From a virus, in the IMG/VR virus record IMGVR_UViG_3300032561_000085, positions 1 through 31,634 of that record: a stretch of 31,634 nt of DNA; one strand, 5' to 3'. The notes beneath the pieces are model-generated. The model saw only the letters and a program-made list of their open reading frames with translations, did not search any database and was not told where the DNA came from. The position numbers and the translations under genes were made by a program. Below are positions 13,166 through 20,821 of the stretch, in pieces (position 1 is the first letter of the stretch; every line of letters begins with the position of its first letter).

Positions 13166-14971
13166 ATGAAACGGAATTCCAACAATAGGGGCCACCGCTC
13201 CCAGCCAGTAACACACCCGCAAGGGGGAGTGAAGGACAAGTGCGCTGGTGAAGTGGCCCCGCGGCCAGCGGCTGCAACGGAGGCGTCGGGGGCCGGCAGC
13301 GCCCCCGACGCCGAGACGCCGCCACGCTTTCCTCATAAAGTACAGAGCAATAAGGCCGAACCGGGCGGCCAGCCGGCGCGTCGCGACGCGCGGGCGAAGT
13401 CTCAAGGAAGGATGGGGCACCCGGTCAATTTGCCTTCGATTCAATGCAAGGAGGCTGTTGAGCAACTCCGAGCCCGGATCGAGGCCGCCCGCAAGACGGC
13501 GGGCGCGGGATTGAGGGATGTGCCGATTGACGAGCTGGAGAAGCGCGTAGCGACGCACACGCTGGGTGTGAATGCCAACGGATGGACCAATCCCTATCCG
13601 AAGGAGGATCCCCGGTCGCTGCTGCTGGAATACCAGTTCGCTTATCGCGAGGACAAGAGCCGGTTCAAGGCGGCTTTGATGGCGAGGCAGACGGGCAAGG
13701 ACTTTTCCAGCGAGAGCGAGGCGGCGGAGGATTGTCACCTGCGACCTAAGACGGATTGGATGATTGCGGCCCCAAGCGAGCGGCAGGCGCTGGATTCCCT
13801 GGACCAGGGCAAGACCTGGGCCGAGGCCTTCGACCTGCGCATCCATGACTACGCCGAGGAGCGCGAGGGCGGGAGCGGCACGCTGCTCAAGAGCGCCGAG
13901 ATCACCTTCTCCAATGGCAGCCGGATGCGCGCGGTGCCCGGCAAGCCGAACACCGTTCGCGGACGCGCCTCGAACCTGCTGTTGACCGAGTTCGACTTCT
14001 TCGAGAACGCGGCGGCGACGTGGCGAGCCATCCTGCCCAGCATCACGAACCCGCTTCGCGGCGGCGAAAAGAAGGTGCGGCTGGTCACCACGCCCAACGG
14101 CTCAGGCGGGGCGATGCACAAGATCTGGACGAAGCCGGACACGGCCGTCATGACGTGGAGCCGGCACCTGACGACGATCTACCACGCGGTGTTGATGGGA
14201 CTGCCGGTGAATGTGGCTCAGTTGCGAGAGGCGTTCGACGACCAGGACGGCTGGGCGCAGGAGTTTCTGTGCCAATTCCTCGACGGCTCGAACGTGCTCT
14301 TGCCCTACGACCTGGTGGCGCTGGCTGAGAGTGCCGAGGCCACCGAGGCGTGGGACCTGGCCGACGCGGGCAGCACGAACCCCTGCTATCTGGGGATCGA
14401 CTTCGGCCGTTCGAACGACCCCACGGTTTGCTGGACGCTCCAGCAGGTGGGAGACATCCTTTGGACGCGCGAGGTGCTGGTGCTCAAGAATGTGGCCACG
14501 CCGGACCAGGAGCAGATCCTCCGGAGCCGCATCCGGGGCGCGGCGCGGGTGTGCTTCGACTACACCGGGCCGGGCATCGGTCTGGGCGATTACATGGCGC
14601 GCGAGCACGGGCGATGGCATCCGGAGTCGCATGAGTTCGGCAAGATTGACCTGTGCACCTTCACCGCGAACTTCAAGCGGCTCATTTTCCCGAGGCTGCG
14701 GAAGCGGTTCGAAGCGCCGACGAAGCTGCGGATCCCGGTCTCGACGGTAATCCGCGAGGATCTGCATGAGATGCGGCAGATCATCTCGAACGGCGAGTAT
14801 AGCTACTGGAGCCCGCGCACCCAGCAGGGCCACAGTGACCGATGCACGGCGCTGGCGCTGGCCAGCCGGGCGGCGGGAGACGGCGCGGTGCCAATGCTGC
14901 CAAGGGCCTTCGCTGGCGGACGGCGAGGGAAGATCATCGCCGATCGGCGGAATAGGAGTGTGCTGGCATGA
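13166..14971 (+). CDS. Terminase large subunit (Mu gp28-like)
   Basis: 601 residues as drawn; packages phage DNA using ATPase and nuclease domains. Walker A variant MARQTGKD (172-179), Walker B-like LLLTEFDFF (271-279), coupling segment LVTTPNGSG (307-315). The RuvC-like nuclease has Asp412 (GIDFGRSNDPT), Asp465 (CFDYTGPG) and Asp558 (GHSDRCTALALA). The first 82 residues are low-complexity, match nothing in the family and overlie two perfect inverted repeats, so the true start may be near ATG 13412 or slightly later. Mu gp28 is 551 residues, fitting a shorter protein. It overlaps the portal start by 4 bases. Confidence 0.9.
   Translation: MKRNSNNRGHRSQPVTHPQGGVKDKCAGEVAPRPAAATEASGAGSAPDAETPPRFPHKVQSNKAEPGGQPARRDARAKSQGRMGHPVNLPSIQCKEAVEQLRARIEAARKTAGAGLRDVPIDELEKRVATHTLGVNANGWTNPYPKEDPRSLLLEYQFAYREDKSRFKAALMARQTGKDFSSESEAAEDCHLRPKTDWMIAAPSERQALDSLDQGKTWAEAFDLRIHDYAEEREGGSGTLLKSAEITFSNGSRMRAVPGKPNTVRGRASNLLLTEFDFFENAAATWRAILPSITNPLRGGEKKVRLVTTPNGSGGAMHKIWTKPDTAVMTWSRHLTTIYHAVLMGLPVNVAQLREAFDDQDGWAQEFLCQFLDGSNVLLPYDLVALAESAEATEAWDLADAGSTNPCYLGIDFGRSNDPTVCWTLQQVGDILWTREVLVLKNVATPDQEQILRSRIRGAARVCFDYTGPGIGLGDYMAREHGRWHPESHEFGKIDLCTFTANFKRLIFPRLRKRFEAPTKLRIPVSTVIREDLHEMRQIISNGEYSYWSPRTQQGHSDRCTALALASRAAGDGAVPMLPRAFAGGRRGKIIADRRNRSVLA
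13282..13312. repeat. Perfect 12-bp hairpin upstream of terminase core
   Basis: GGCGTCGGGGGC (13282-13293), 7-base loop, GCCCCCGACGCC (13301-13312). Very stable, with no T tract. It lies in the part of the terminase frame that looks non-coding, so it may be an mRNA structure controlling terminase translation or processing. Confidence 0.7.
13376..13391. repeat. 16-bp perfect palindrome before terminase core
   Basis: GCGCGTCGCGACGCGC is fully palindromic, 20 bp upstream of the alternative terminase start at 13412. It could be a protein-binding site or RNA structure. Confidence 0.6.
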
Positions 14972-17196
14972 AGAGCGCGAAACGAACCACAGGATTCCCC
15001 CCATCGCTCGCGGCCACGGCCACCGGCGCGGCGGCATCCACGGGCAACATCATCGAGCAGCCCATGGTAGCCCCGGCGCCGAAGCGCGGGGATCGGTTGA
15101 CCAGGTCGGGCACATCGTCGGGCCAGGCGGGGCAGATCGTTACTGCCGCGAACCGCTGGCGCGAGAACTACAACCCGCTGCGGGCGCTGACCATGCGCCG
15201 CGCCGTCGAGTTGCTGGAGCTCGGCCAGCGGGGCGATTATGCCTACCTGCAATGGGCGTTCCGGTTCATTGAACGGCGCTATCCGACGCTTTCAGCGCTG
15301 GTGACGCGGTGCGAAGCCCCGTTGAAAGAGTTCGACTGGCAGATCAAGATCAAGGCCACGCTGCCCAAAGGGGCGACGCCGGAGCAGGCGGAGGCGCAAA
15401 AGGGGTCTCTAGTGGCGGCTTACGAGCGCGTGGACAACCTCCGCGCGGCCATGGTCCATCTCCATAGCGCCGATTTCCGAGGCTACGCGCATCTCCAGAA
15501 GCACCGCGCGGCGGATGGATCGGTGTGCCATTTCGAGCCGCTGAATCAATGGTGCGTCTGCCGGGATGGACTGGAGGGGAACTGGTTCTGGAACCCGGAC
15601 AGCCGGTCCACCTCGCAGCCGCTGACGTTTCTGGGGAAAGAGTTCGCCATCGGTGGTGAGAATCTGCCGATCGAAGACTTTGTGGTCCGCGAATGTGCGA
15701 GGCCGATTGATGAGATCGGGCTGATCGGTCTCATCCGGTCCAACCTGGCCGAAAAGGACTGGGACGGTTTCCTCGAGATCTACGGCATCCCCGGCGGCGT
15801 GGTGACCATGCCGAGCAATGTGCCATCGGGCAAGGAAACGGAGTATGAGGCGGCGGCGAAGCTGATTGCCGAGGGCGGGAGCGGCGCCCTGCCGAACGGC
15901 TCGGACTACAAGCCGAACGACGCGCCGCGAGGCGTGGACCCCTTCACCCCGCGGCTCAAGCACCTGGATGAGCAATTGGTGATGGCCGGGACCGGCGGCC
16001 GGCTCACGATGCTGGCGGAGTCTGGCAGCGGCACACTGGCGGGCGGGGCGCATGAGAGCACGTTCAACGAGATCGCCAACGGACGGGCGCGCGAGATATC
16101 GGAGCTGATGCAGGCTCAGTTCGACGTTGAGGTGCTGGAACGGGAGCATCCGGGCGAGCCGGCGCTGGTGTATTTCTTATTTGGGGACGAGGAAGAGGAG
16201 GCATCCACCGAGCTTTGCAAGAACGTGCTGACGCTCAGCCAGGCGGGCAAGAAGGTGGAGACGGCGTGGCTGAGCGAGAAGCTGGGTTATCCGATCGAGG
16301 AAGCGGAAGAGCCGGAGGCGGCCGATCCCGAACAGACTTCCCCGGATGATCCGGATGCCGTTCCCATCATGAACCGCCGGGCGGTGTGGTTGATTTTGAA
16401 CGACGGCGGCAATCCGAACCATGACGAGGGCGGCAAGTTTGCCAGCGGCCCGGATTTGGCGGCCTTTCATGATAAGTCCCTTGGTCCAGGAGGACAGGAT
16501 CACCAAGTGGTGGCGTACCGTGCCGTGGATGCGGCCGAGGCGGAGCGCGTGAAGGCGGAGACCGGGATTGATGTTTCGGGGCATACCCACGCGGTGGACA
16601 ATTACGCACTTCGGCACATTCATTCCGAGCACGGCAACCCAGCAAGGGAAATGCCACGGGGCCAGGTGGCGGTGACGCGGGAAGATATTGCGGCGCTGCC
16701 GGAGACGATTTCGAAGGCGGATACGATTGAGCACGCGGGGCGGACAGGGATCGGGCGCGAGGGGATACGTTACACGCGCAAATCGGCGGGCACTACGGTG
16801 GTAGTCGAAGAGGTGCGCACCAAACGGAAGCAATTGGTGCCGGTGTCCATCGTGAAGTTTAAGAATCGGGCGACGATTGATGCTGGCAAGCCAACCCCAA
16901 CCTCTACGGCCTCACCGCTTCGCCCTGAAAGGAAGGTAATGCGCAATCGCGAGGAGGTCAAGGCCGGCCAAGCCTCGGTGGCCACGGCCGTGGCGGAGGA
17001 CCTGAGCCACGTCTTCGCGCGGCTGGAAAAGATTATAGCCATCGAGGATGACGGCGTCTTCACGGCCAAGCTCCAGGCATTCCTGGATGATTTCCCGAAG
17101 CTGAAACAGGATCTTCTGGCGGACCCGAGCGCGGCCAGGGCGTTGCAACCGGTGATTGCCGGGGCCTTTCTGCAAGGGCTGAAGGGGAAGCAATAG
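14968..17196 (+). CDS. Portal protein (DUF935, Mu gp29-like) with embedded BECR-type nuclease domain
   Basis: 742 residues. The DUF935 portal core covers about 55-470: NYNPLRALTMRRAVELLELG, KEFDWQIKIKA, FLEIYGIPGG, and NGRAREISELMQAQFD near the stem. Residues 480-500 hold the linker GNPNHDEGGKFASGP, seen before toxin domains in phage head proteins. Residues 510-632 resemble phage BECR-fold nucleases (Barnase-EndoU-ColicinE5/D-RelE-like): ALRHIHSEHGN, then GQVAVTREDIAALPE, then a beta-rich end (IRYTRKSAGTTVVVEEV). The portal-type tail (HVFARLEKI to the end) resumes near 680. So the nuclease is an insertion near the C-terminus, perhaps delivered with the DNA. No immunity gene is seen beside it. 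Confidence 0.86.
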   Translation: MKSAKRTTGFPPSLAATATGAAASTGNIIEQPMVAPAPKRGDRLTRSGTSSGQAGQIVTAANRWRENYNPLRALTMRRAVELLELGQRGDYAYLQWAFRFIERRYPTLSALVTRCEAPLKEFDWQIKIKATLPKGATPEQAEAQKGSLVAAYERVDNLRAAMVHLHSADFRGYAHLQKHRAADGSVCHFEPLNQWCVCRDGLEGNWFWNPDSRSTSQPLTFLGKEFAIGGENLPIEDFVVRECARPIDEIGLIGLIRSNLAEKDWDGFLEIYGIPGGVVTMPSNVPSGKETEYEAAAKLIAEGGSGALPNGSDYKPNDAPRGVDPFTPRLKHLDEQLVMAGTGGRLTMLAESGSGTLAGGAHESTFNEIANGRAREISELMQAQFDVEVLEREHPGEPALVYFLFGDEEEEASTELCKNVLTLSQAGKKVETAWLSEKLGYPIEEAEEPEAADPEQTSPDDPDAVPIMNRRAVWLILNDGGNPNHDEGGKFASGPDLAAFHDKSLGPGGQDHQVVAYRAVDAAEAERVKAETGIDVSGHTHAVDNYALRHIHSEHGNPAREMPRGQVAVTREDIAALPETISKADTIEHAGRTGIGREGIRYTRKSAGTTVVVEEVRTKRKQLVPVSIVKFKNRATIDAGKPTPTSTASPLRPERKVMRNREEVKAGQASVATAVAEDLSHVFARLEKIIAIEDDGVFTAKLQAFLDDFPKLKQDLLADPSAARALQPVIAGAFLQGLKGKQ

Positions 17197-17202
17197 ACAC
17201 GT

Positions 17203-18282
17203 ATGAATCCGAGCATTCTGAACCGAGAGTTTAAGCACCCGACCGATGGCTGGTACCAAATCGAGCCGGCGGGCGAGCATCCGAACCAGGCCAGCCGCGT
17301 AATGCAGGTGGTCGATGCGGAGGCGATCGAGAACATCGTAAACCGGTTCAACACGGATGCCGATGCCAGCAAGCTGTCTCACGGCACGGAGATGCTGGTG
17401 GACCACGAGCATTTCAAGCACGAGGAGGACAAGGAATCTCTCGCCTACGGGTGGCTCAACCGATTGCAGGCGCGCGCGGATGGCATCTACGGCCGCATCC
17501 GCTGGACGGCCACAGGCCAGCCGGCTGTGGACGGCGGCGATTATCGCTTTTTCTCCACGGAGTATGACCCGGCGGATCTCGAGATCCTCAACACCAGCGG
17601 TGAGACCCGGCGGATCCGGCCGATGCGGCTGGACGGGCTGACGCTCACTAACTCGCCTAACAACAAGGGCGGGCGCCCGATCACGAATCGCAGAGAACAA
17701 TTTCGCCAGGGCGCGGATGCCCCGGCGGACAAACAAACCGAAACCAAAGGAAAATTGATGAAGTCAGTAGCTACGAGACTTGGATTGTCCGCCGACGCGT
17801 CTGAAGAGGGCGTGTTGGCAGAGGTGACCAAGTTGCAGAATCGGGCGACGACGGCGGAAGCCGAACTCACGCCGCTCAAGAACCGGGCCACCGAACTGGA
17901 GGCCAACAACCAAACCCTGCTCGCTGAGCAGGTCGACGGCATGATGGACGCGCATGGCATCAAGGCCGAGGACAAGGTCCGCAACCGGCTTCGCCCGGTC
18001 TTGCTGGGCCTCAAGAACCGCGAGGACCGGACGGCCACCCTGGCCGATTTCGGATTCACTCCCGGCCTGGCCAAGAACCCGGCCGCTGGAGCCACGGGGC
18101 AGACCCGGCTGCACAATCGCGACACCAAGCCTCCCGGCACGGTGGCGGAACCGGACGCCAAGGGCGACGAGGCCAAGGCGACGAAGATCATGAATCGTGC
18201 GCTGGAAATCCAGAAGCAGGTGGGGAACACGCTGCCCACGGCTATCCGCCAGGCGCAGAACGAGGCCGCGAACGCGAGCTAG
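17203..18282 (+). CDS. Head maturation protease with fused scaffold (Mu I-like)
   Basis: 359 residues. Residues 1-165 form the protease, similar to Mu gpI: GTEMLVDHEHFK (61-72), LAYGWLNRLQARADGIYGRI (80-99), DYRFFSTEY (113-121, Ser118 a likely active-site residue) and LTLTNSPNNKG (147-156). From residue 186 on it is helical and coiled coil, the scaffold. It is expected to assemble the procapsid and then degrade the scaffold. It follows the portal by 6 bases, with no MuF gene between as there is in Mu. Confidence 0.86.
   Translation: MNPSILNREFKHPTDGWYQIEPAGEHPNQASRVMQVVDAEAIENIVNRFNTDADASKLSHGTEMLVDHEHFKHEEDKESLAYGWLNRLQARADGIYGRIRWTATGQPAVDGGDYRFFSTEYDPADLEILNTSGETRRIRPMRLDGLTLTNSPNNKGGRPITNRREQFRQGADAPADKQTETKGKLMKSVATRLGLSADASEEGVLAEVTKLQNRATTAEAELTPLKNRATELEANNQTLLAEQVDGMMDAHGIKAEDKVRNRLRPVLLGLKNREDRTATLADFGFTPGLAKNPAAGATGQTRLHNRDTKPPGTVAEPDAKGDEAKATKIMNRALEIQKQVGNTLPTAIRQAQNEAANAS
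17758..18282 (+). CDS. Nested in-frame scaffold protein (Mu Z-like)
   Basis: 174 residues from an internal ATG of the protease gene. AAAGGA (17746-17751) lies 6 bases before this ATG, one of the better ribosome binding sites in the late operon, and the preceding 20 residues are a low-complexity linker (DKQTETKGKL). In Mu, scaffold Z is made in the same way from within gene I. The product has a coiled coil (LQNRATTAEAELTPLKNRATELEANN) and a C-terminal helix. Internal initiation is inferred, not proven. Confidence 0.65.
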   Translation: MKSVATRLGLSADASEEGVLAEVTKLQNRATTAEAELTPLKNRATELEANNQTLLAEQVDGMMDAHGIKAEDKVRNRLRPVLLGLKNREDRTATLADFGFTPGLAKNPAAGATGQTRLHNRDTKPPGTVAEPDAKGDEAKATKIMNRALEIQKQVGNTLPTAIRQAQNEAANAS

Positions 18283-18303
18283 GCAATCAACCCCAACCAT
18301 AAT

Positions 18304-18326
18304 GCGGCGCTCTGACGAGCCGCCGC
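18304..18326 (+). repeat. Intergenic hairpin 1 (before decoration gene)
   Basis: GCGGCGCTC, loop TGAC, GAG-C-CGCCGC; one bulge. It belongs to a set of related elements between head genes, with similar flanks (CAACCATAA before, A-rich AAACACAAAG after). No T tract follows. Confidence 0.6.
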
Positions 18327-18347
18327 TTCGAGAAACACAAAGAAAAT

Positions 18348-18773
18348 ATGAACATCATTCTGAACTCCGGCCAGAGCAATACTCGGCAGGGCGACATAAA
18401 CCTTCCGGCCAGCGTCGACCTGACGGGCAAGGAGAACCTGTTGTGGAAGATCGTGAACAACAACGGCGTGGCGAACTTCGCGCTCCCCACAACGGTGCTC
18501 GACATGGCGCCCTGGATCGGCGCGAGCGGCGATGTGGCAGGCAACAACGTGGCGGCCGAGGTGCCCCGCGCGGACGGCAACTGCCGAGTCCTGCTCGATG
18601 GCACGTGCAGTCCCGGTGACATGCTCTCGCTGAGCCCGACGAACTGGGGCCGTCTGGTCAAGCCGGCCGTGTCGAGCGGGGCGACCAACTATTGGGCCAT
18701 CGCCGAGGAAGTCGGCGTGGCGGGGCAGCGGGTGCTGTGCCGCTTTGTCGGCCCGATCGCCGTCACGCTGTAA
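18348..18773 (+). CDS. Head decoration-like protein
   Basis: 141 residues, beta-rich. The segment GTCSPGDMLSLSP, then GRLVKPAVSSG, then IAEEVGVAGQRVLCRFVGP follows the pattern of small capsid-decoration proteins (gd.v.l...G....a...g....GvAle.a..G..v.v.l). These stabilise the capsid and lie directly before the major capsid gene, as here. Family assignment (DUF2190 or similar) is tentative. The leader is A-rich with no clear Shine-Dalgarno sequence. Confidence 0.66.
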   Translation: MNIILNSGQSNTRQGDINLPASVDLTGKENLLWKIVNNNGVANFALPTTVLDMAPWIGASGDVAGNNVAAEVPRADGNCRVLLDGTCSPGDMLSLSPTNWGRLVKPAVSSGATNYWAIAEEVGVAGQRVLCRFVGPIAVTL

Positions 18774-18792
18774 CCGAAATCACAACCATAAC

Positions 18793-18814
18793 GGCGGAGC
18801 CCCTTGGCCCCGCC
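18793..18814 (+). repeat. Intergenic hairpin 2 (before major capsid gene)
   Basis: GGCGG-A-GCC, loop CCTT, GGC-C-CCGCC. Same position and flanks as hairpin 1 (ACAACCATAA before, CACCAAAGAAAG after). Confidence 0.65.
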
Positions 18815-18837
18815 ACCAAAGAAAGAAACAATAGACT

Positions 18838-19782
18838 ATGGCAGAATCAAGACTAGCGGCACTGGCGACGAGCCCGCTGCTGCAAAACTTCGCCATCACG
18901 GCGAGCCAAAAGGCCATCCGGCCGATTGGTCAGTTCCTCGCGCCCATTTGCGAGGTGCCTGACATCACGTTCCGGTACAAGAAGTACACGGAAGACAACC
19001 GCTACCGGGTGCCGAACACCAAGCGCCAGCCGGGCGCCAAGGCCACGGTGCTGGGGTTTGCGGCGGACGACATCAGCCAGACGCTCGAACCGAACGCGCT
19101 GGACTTCCCCATCCCGAATGTGGAGCAGCTCTCGGACGAGGGCCTGCAATATGCGCTGATGGAAGCGCAGACGGTGCTGGCCGATGCCTCGGCCCTGGCG
19201 CTGGAAAACGAGATCGTGCAGTACGCGCAGACGGCGGCGCTGGCCTCCTCGCTCACGCAGGCGGTGGACTTCACGAACACCCAACTCGACCCGGTGCCGA
19301 TCATCGATGCGATGATCCTGGCCGTGGCCAAGGCGAGCAAGAACGGCGCGCCGGTGAAGGTCCTGTTCGGGACGACCAAGTTCAAGCAGTTCCGGAACAA
19401 CCCGAACGTCACCAGCCGGTACAAGGTGACCACGGGCGCCAACAAGGGCTCGCTGGGCATTGTGTCGCCGACGATCCAGGACGTGGGCGGGCTGTTTATC
19501 ACGAACCCGGATGTCGAGCTGAGCATGATGGTGATCGACCAGTCGGCTCCCGGCACGACCGAGAACATCCAGTTCCTGCTGGACTCGATCCTCATCGTGT
19601 TCGCCAGCAACTCGGCGCCGAACCGGATGGATCCGTCGTTCATGAAGACGTTTGCCCGCATGGGCGGCTTCTTCCGGAGCGGGTCCTACACCACGGAGGA
19701 CCAACGGGACCAGGTCCTCAAGATGGATTGGACGACCCTGCCGGCCGTGACGAACACGGCGGCCGTGGCGGCCATCAAGTAA
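18838..19782 (+). CDS. Major capsid protein
   Basis: 314 residues, the likely main head subunit (HK97-type fold expected). Features typical of a capsid family of Mu-like prophages that differs from Mu gpT: an N-terminal region followed by IGQFLAPICEVPDITFRYKKY, then RVPNTKRQPGA, then LDFPIPNVEQ. The middle has the spine helix and PVKVLFGTTKFKQFRNNP. The C-terminal beta segments contain FARMGGFFRSGSY. It follows protease, scaffold and decoration genes in standard order. Confidence 0.87.
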   Translation: MAESRLAALATSPLLQNFAITASQKAIRPIGQFLAPICEVPDITFRYKKYTEDNRYRVPNTKRQPGAKATVLGFAADDISQTLEPNALDFPIPNVEQLSDEGLQYALMEAQTVLADASALALENEIVQYAQTAALASSLTQAVDFTNTQLDPVPIIDAMILAVAKASKNGAPVKVLFGTTKFKQFRNNPNVTSRYKVTTGANKGSLGIVSPTIQDVGGLFITNPDVELSMMVIDQSAPGTTENIQFLLDSILIVFASNSAPNRMDPSFMKTFARMGGFFRSGSYTTEDQRDQVLKMDWTTLPAVTNTAAVAAIK

Positions 19783-19805
19783 CAGCAACCACCAAACACC
19801 ATACT

Positions 19806-19827
19806 GCGGAGCCCTCGCGGGAGCCGC
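19806..19827 (+). repeat. Intergenic hairpin 3 (before exported-protein gene)
   Basis: GCGG-AG-CCC, loop TCGC, GGG-AG-CCGC (two internal mismatches). Flanks again match hairpins 1 and 2 (CACCATACT before, A-rich after). Confidence 0.55.
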
Positions 19828-19841
19828 TACGACGAAAACAC

Positions 19842-20330
19842 ATGAATATAAAACCAAAACGCGGCCTGCTGACGGCGGGCCTTTACACGTCCGCCTTGAT
19901 GGCGATGATCCTCACGGCCTCGCCGCCACCGGCGCAGGCCGCTGACAGCCAGGGCTATCCGACCGCCTTGGTGTCGATAACCAACCTGCCCACCGTGCTG
20001 ACAAACGGCCAGGGCGTGGCCTTGACCAACTACATCCCGCTCTATCAGGGCCGCGGAGCGGCAATCCAGGCGCAATGGGTGAATCCGTTATCAACCAACG
20101 GGTACCAGACCTACTACATCTCGCCCTCGGTGGACGGGACAAACGCATGGTCCACCAACGTGTGGCAGTGGAAGGTGGTGAGCTCCGGGAGCACGACTAA
20201 CCAGTTTGCGGCCACCAACTGGTCGCGCGGCGCGCTGGATGGCTTCGTGGCCCTGATCATCACTGCCATCACCAATTCGTCGGCCAATTGGACGAATTAC
20301 GGCATGATCTATAGCGTGCCGAACTTGTAG
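19842..20330 (+). CDS. Exported protein encoded inside the head gene cluster
   Basis: 162 residues from ATG 19842. It has a clear signal peptide: MNIKPKRGLLTAGLYTSALM, a hydrophobic core, then SPPPAQA-AD with an AxA cleavage site near residue 32. The mature part is a beta-sandwich-like domain rich in Thr, Asn and Trp (TYYISPSVDGTNAWSTNVWQW), about 130 residues, resembling small structural or adhesin-like domains. A Sec signal is unexpected for a virion component; the product may instead act at the host surface or periplasm. Unrecognised family. Position between capsid and adaptor genes with its own hairpin. Confidence 0.72.
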   Translation: MNIKPKRGLLTAGLYTSALMAMILTASPPPAQAADSQGYPTALVSITNLPTVLTNGQGVALTNYIPLYQGRGAAIQAQWVNPLSTNGYQTYYISPSVDGTNAWSTNVWQWKVVSSGSTTNQFAATNWSRGALDGFVALIITAITNSSANWTNYGMIYSVPNL

Positions 20331-20345
20331 CGGTTTTGGAGCAGG

Positions 20346-20381
20346 CCGGCGGCGGGGCTATGGGGATGGCCACGCCGCCGG
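20346..20381 (+). repeat. Intergenic hairpin 4 (before head-tail adaptor gene)
   Basis: Perfect 9-bp arms CCGGCGGCG (20346-20354) and CGCCGCCGG (20373-20381) with an 18-base loop. It is the strongest of the four hairpins that separate consecutive head genes. Confidence 0.7.
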
Positions 20382-20409
20382 TTCTTCCCACGAACAAACA
20401 GGAATCAAA

Positions 20410-20817
20410 ATGGCAGAGAACTGGATTCAACTCGCGGATACCGACGTGTTCAGCGCGACGAGCGCCGAGCGGCTGACGATCGCCGGCATCAAGCGCGTGG
20501 ACGACCTGAGCGACATCTGCGCGCAAGTCACGCTCATGGTGCGGCAGGCGTACATCCTCAGCAACCGTGACTTGGGCGACGATGGCACCATCCCCGAGGG
20601 GCTCAAGGACCGGGCCATCTCGATCGCCATGTGGCGGTTTATCTCCACGGGTGTTCCCCGGATGCCCGCCATCCAGACGCGCGAGCGGCAGGAGGCAGCC
20701 AAAGAGGCCCGGACGTTCCTCGATTCAATTTCCCACGTGCAAGTGGGCACGACCACGACGCCAGCAATCGGGTGCAAGCGCCACACCTTTGGCCCCCGGC
20801 ACGAAGACGGCGTCTGA
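20410..20817 (+). CDS. Head-tail adaptor-like protein (gp36 position)
   Basis: 135 residues. The sequence begins with WIQLADTDVFSATSAERLTI, then helices with RQAYIL, LKDRAISIAMWRFISTGVPRM and TRERQEAAKEARTFLDSI. The all-helical pattern with 'RaisiAmyRf' followed by 'r..eAi..L..i..G' is that of phage connector proteins of the Mu gp36/DUF1320 type, which plug the portal and join the tail. The gene order supports this. Confidence 0.72.
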   Translation: MAENWIQLADTDVFSATSAERLTIAGIKRVDDLSDICAQVTLMVRQAYILSNRDLGDDGTIPEGLKDRAISIAMWRFISTGVPRMPAIQTRERQEAAKEARTFLDSISHVQVGTTTTPAIGCKRHTFGPRHEDGV

Positions 20818-20821
20818 TACC

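Noticed and set aside
12659-13846. Minus-strand open frame of 395 codons opposite the terminases
   Set aside because: Antisense to small and large terminase; composition typical of a shadow frame.
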